From: Paenibacillus tianjinensis
Lineage (GTDB): Bacteria > Bacillota > Bacilli > Paenibacillales > Paenibacillaceae
Assembly (NCBI RefSeq): GCF_017086365.1
Contig: NZ_CP070969.1
Location: 5,332,001-5,396,000 of the forward strand
DNA: 64,000 nucleotides
Direction of reading: 5' to 3'
Part shown: positions 62,295 to 64,000 of the stretch, piece after piece
Numbering within the stretch: the stretch's first letter is position 1
How the letters are laid out: each line of letters starts with the position of its first letter
The notes under the pieces: model-generated
Seen by the model: only the letters and a program-made list of their open reading frames with translations
What the model was told of the DNA's origin: nothing
Database searches by the model: none
Translations under genes and position numbers: made by a program

Positions 62295-62438
62295 GGCTCA
62301 CAAAACTTAAGCCTATGCTTCCGATGAGAGTTTTGTACGAGGCGAACTCTGTGAAGATGGCTCACAAAACTTTAGCCTATGCTTCCGAAGTGAGTTTTGT
62401 ACGATGCGAACTCTGTGAAGATGGGCTCACAAAACTTT
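62295..62438. repeat. 64-bp tandem repeat between ubiD and the BMC-H gene
   Basis: Units start at 62295, 62359 and 62424 (the third is partial): GGCTCACAAAACTT, a GCCTATGCTTCCGA segment and GAGTTTTGTACGA, then GCGAACTCTGTGAAGAT. Within each unit ACAAAACT and AGTTTTGT are inverted, so the mRNA can fold into serial hairpins. It lies just before the ribosome binding site AGGAGGT of the BMC gene. Confidence 0.82.
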
Positions 62439-62451
62439 CAGGAGGTGCATG

Positions 62452-62718
62452 ATGCAAGCGATCGGCTTAATTGAAACACGCGGCCTGACCCCGGCGCTGG
62501 AAGCGCTGGATGCTATGTGCAAGGCGGCGAATGTCAGGCTGGCCAGCTTCAAACGGGTTGGCTCAGGACTGGTGACAGTGATCGTCGAGGGCGATGTCGC
62601 CTCTGTGGCCGCAGCCGTCGAAGCCGGTGCAGCCGCTTATCAGAAGACCGGCGGGCAGCTGGTGGCATCAAATGTCATCCCGCGTCCGCATCCCGATCTC
62701 GCCAGGATGCTCCTCTAA
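62452..62718 (+). CDS. BMC-H hexameric shell protein (locus 2, first copy)
   Basis: Canonical single BMC-domain protein of 88 residues: QAIGLIETRGLTPALEALDAM, KRVGSGLVTVIVEGDVASVAAA, NVIPRPHPDLARMLL. Start is the ATG at 62452 (GGAGGTG five bases earlier); an ATG at 62449 is in frame. It differs from the locus 1 hexamer at many positions. Together with the next BMC gene it implies a multi-hexamer shell that continues beyond the window. Confidence 0.95.
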   Translation: MQAIGLIETRGLTPALEALDAMCKAANVRLASFKRVGSGLVTVIVEGDVASVAAAVEAGAAAYQKTGGQLVASNVIPRPHPDLARMLL

Positions 62719-62758
62719 GCTTCCTGCCGGAATAAAGTCATCAAGGAGGTGAATGACC

Positions 62759-63790
62759 TTGTCCAGTTTTATGAAGGACGTTGTTTCTGAAGTACTGCAA
62801 AGAAATCGCACCGCCGCTCCGGGGATAGCGGCCCCTGCTCCTTCCTGCACGGTAAGCAGCCGGGAGAACTGCCCGCACACCTGTGCTCAGCCGGGGCATT
62901 GCTCCAAGCCCGAGCTACCGCTTCAGCGCACCAATTACCAGAAAGAGCAGACTGCCAGGAGGCTGGCCGTTCTGGCCGGGCTCCCTTCACCGGCACAGGC
63001 TCCTGCCGGCAGGCAGCCGGATTCCCTTGCAGCTGCCAGGGTAATGCAGCCGGCAAAACAGCCGACAGCGGATGCTGTCCCCGGCCGGGACATGGCCGGA
63101 CAATACCTGTCTCCACTGCTTCTGCGCACTTTGTCTCCGCTGGAGCAGAAGGATAACAGCCCCTTGGGGAACTCCACCCAGCCGCGGATCACCCCGGAGC
63201 CGCAGGACATACTTGCGCCGGTCCGCCTCCCGGCAGCAGGCGGGCTGGAGGTCTGGCTGTTCCCCCGCATCCGCGATGACCTCCGCCCGCTGCTTGGCAG
63301 CTCCAGCCGCAATTACAGCTCTGCCGGGGTTATCAGCGCAGCTGCTTGCCACCCGGGCCAGCTGTTCGCCGCCGAAGAGCTGCTCTCCGGCGAGCCTGAG
63401 CTGGAATCGGACATCTGCTGGAGCAACGACGGTGGCGGGTTTGAGCTTAAGCTGTTCGGCAAGGATCAGCATAAGGTGGCAGCCAAGCTGGAGGAGCTCA
63501 CCGCATATATGCAGGCCGGAGCAGCTTCTCCTGTCCGGATATGGATCAGCCTGCAGCCCGCCCGGCTGCTGCGGCGGTATTTCGGCGGCGGACAGCAGGA
63601 GGCCATTGCAGTAGTAGCCGGTACTTCCCGCTGGAACAGCATCGGCATCGCAGAACAGTGGCTGCAGCGCCATCCTTCGTCCGGGCTGCACCTCCGCACG
63701 GAGCACGGTTACAGCATTATAAGCGGAGCTGCCGAACAGATGGCAGCGGCAGCTCCCGGGTTAGCAAACCTGGCTGAGACATGTAGATGA
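62759..63790 (+). CDS. Unknown BMC-locus protein with encapsulation-peptide-like N-terminus
   Basis: A protein of about 343 residues I do not recognise. The N-terminus (SSFMKDVVSEVLQRN) is a short amphipathic helix like encapsulation peptides that target cargo to shells. A Cys/His patch follows (ENCPHTCAQPGHCSKPE), then a Pro/Ala/Gln-rich low-complexity stretch (about 60-170) and a folded C-terminal domain (about 175-340). Segments such as GGGFELKLFGKDQHKVAAKLEEL faintly recall BMC folds; this is speculation. The TTG at 62759 is spaced better from AAGGAGG than the ATG at 62753. It lies between two BMC-H genes, strongly tying it to the shell. Confidence 0.7.
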   Translation: MSSFMKDVVSEVLQRNRTAAPGIAAPAPSCTVSSRENCPHTCAQPGHCSKPELPLQRTNYQKEQTARRLAVLAGLPSPAQAPAGRQPDSLAAARVMQPAKQPTADAVPGRDMAGQYLSPLLLRTLSPLEQKDNSPLGNSTQPRITPEPQDILAPVRLPAAGGLEVWLFPRIRDDLRPLLGSSSRNYSSAGVISAAACHPGQLFAAEELLSGEPELESDICWSNDGGGFELKLFGKDQHKVAAKLEELTAYMQAGAASPVRIWISLQPARLLRRYFGGGQQEAIAVVAGTSRWNSIGIAEQWLQRHPSSGLHLRTEHGYSIISGAAEQMAAAAPGLANLAETCR

Positions 63791-63839
63791 TTACAATTAC
63801 CGCTGAACAACGAATGAATTCATTAAGGAGGCTTCCTTC

Positions 63840-64000
63840 ATGCAAGCACTGGGTTTAATCGAGACGCTGGGCTTTACCACCGCCGTCTCCGCGGCGGATG
63901 CCGCGCTCAAAGCAGCGGATGTGCAGCTGGTTGCCGTCGAGAAGGTCATCGGCGTCGGCGGTTCACTGGGCGTCACCCTGCATTTCAGCGGCGATGTTGC
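63840..64000 (+). CDS. BMC-H hexameric shell protein (locus 2, second copy, cut by window)
   Basis: The first 53 residues of another BMC-domain protein: MQALGLIETLGFTTAVSAAD then VEKVIGVGGSLGVTLHFSGD. The pore loop is longer (IGVGGS) than in the first copy, so the two hexamers may differ in pore selectivity. AAGGAGG precedes the ATG. The locus evidently continues past the right edge. Confidence 0.93.
   Translation, partial: MQALGLIETLGFTTAVSAADAALKAADVQLVAVEKVIGVGGSLGVTLHFSGDV

Noticed and set aside
1..64000. CRISPR arrays, insertion sequence transposases, tRNA or rRNA genes, prophage
   Set aside because: I saw no regularly spaced short repeats with unique spacers, no transposase or phage proteins and no RNA gene signature in the window.

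Overview
The window looks like a chromosomal segment of a spore-forming Firmicute, most likely Paenibacillus. The evidence is a small acid-soluble spore protein (sspI), a YwmB-type protein, LiaFSR with PspA-family proteins, YesM/YesN-type two-component systems next to LplABC-like transporters, strong AGGAGG ribosome binding sites with frequent TTG starts, and roughly 50% GC. This assignment is an inference from gene content; no rRNA or tRNA gene is visible.

Layout. 1-1.9 kb: an arsenic island (truncated arsB, arsR, a Cys-rich MarR regulator, an ArsN1-type acetyltransferase). 2-10.8 kb: housekeeping genes (SpoU methyltransferase, KtrA, sspI, prfC, an ECF sigma factor with a DUF4179 protein, zwf, ywmB). 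10.9-26.4 kb: a lower-GC minus-strand cluster of 17 genes (below). 26.7-31.5 kb: cell-envelope stress genes (LiaFSR, two PspA paralogues, PspC). 31.8-36.8 kb: two-component system plus MacB/FtsX-type ABC transporter. 36.9-43 kb: GH36 alpha-galactosidase and regulators. 42.7-48 kb: a sugar ABC operon, a HAD phosphatase and a metallophosphoesterase. 48-50.3 kb: metNIQ. 50.7-59.4 kb: LplABC-like transporter with a response regulator, histidine kinase, response regulator set. 59.7-64 kb: DUF2294 gene, then a second microcompartment locus (ubiX, ubiD, BMC shell, unknown protein, BMC shell) running off the window.

The most striking element is the 10.9-26.4 kb cluster. It combines bacterial microcompartment (BMC) shell genes (one hexamer, one EutN/CcmL pentamer, one divergent BMC-domain protein) with enzymes that look biosynthetic: an ADH-synthase-like aldolase and a DHQ-synthase-II-like cyclase (the pair that in actinomycetes, as GriI/GriH, makes 3-amino-4-hydroxybenzoate), a stand-alone adenylation enzyme, an acyl carrier protein, an acyl-CoA-dehydrogenase-like flavoenzyme, a UbiD decarboxylase with its UbiX prenyl-FMN synthase, a TrpB2-like PLP enzyme carrying a EutQ-N-like C-terminal tail, a DgcN/DgcA-like pair (DUF1611 and enolase superfamily), a BtrH-like acyltransferase and a MATE exporter. 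No aldehyde dehydrogenase, phosphotransacylase or alcohol dehydrogenase (the usual metabolosome core) is present. My reading is a shell-associated pathway that makes and exports an aminohydroxybenzoate- or aminophenol-derived metabolite. The product is unknown.

The right-hand locus repeats the UbiX/UbiD plus BMC theme with different, more canonical proteins. Two UbiD-BMC loci therefore lie about 34 kb apart, which suggests prenyl-FMN decarboxylation is a recurrent cargo chemistry for shells in this organism.
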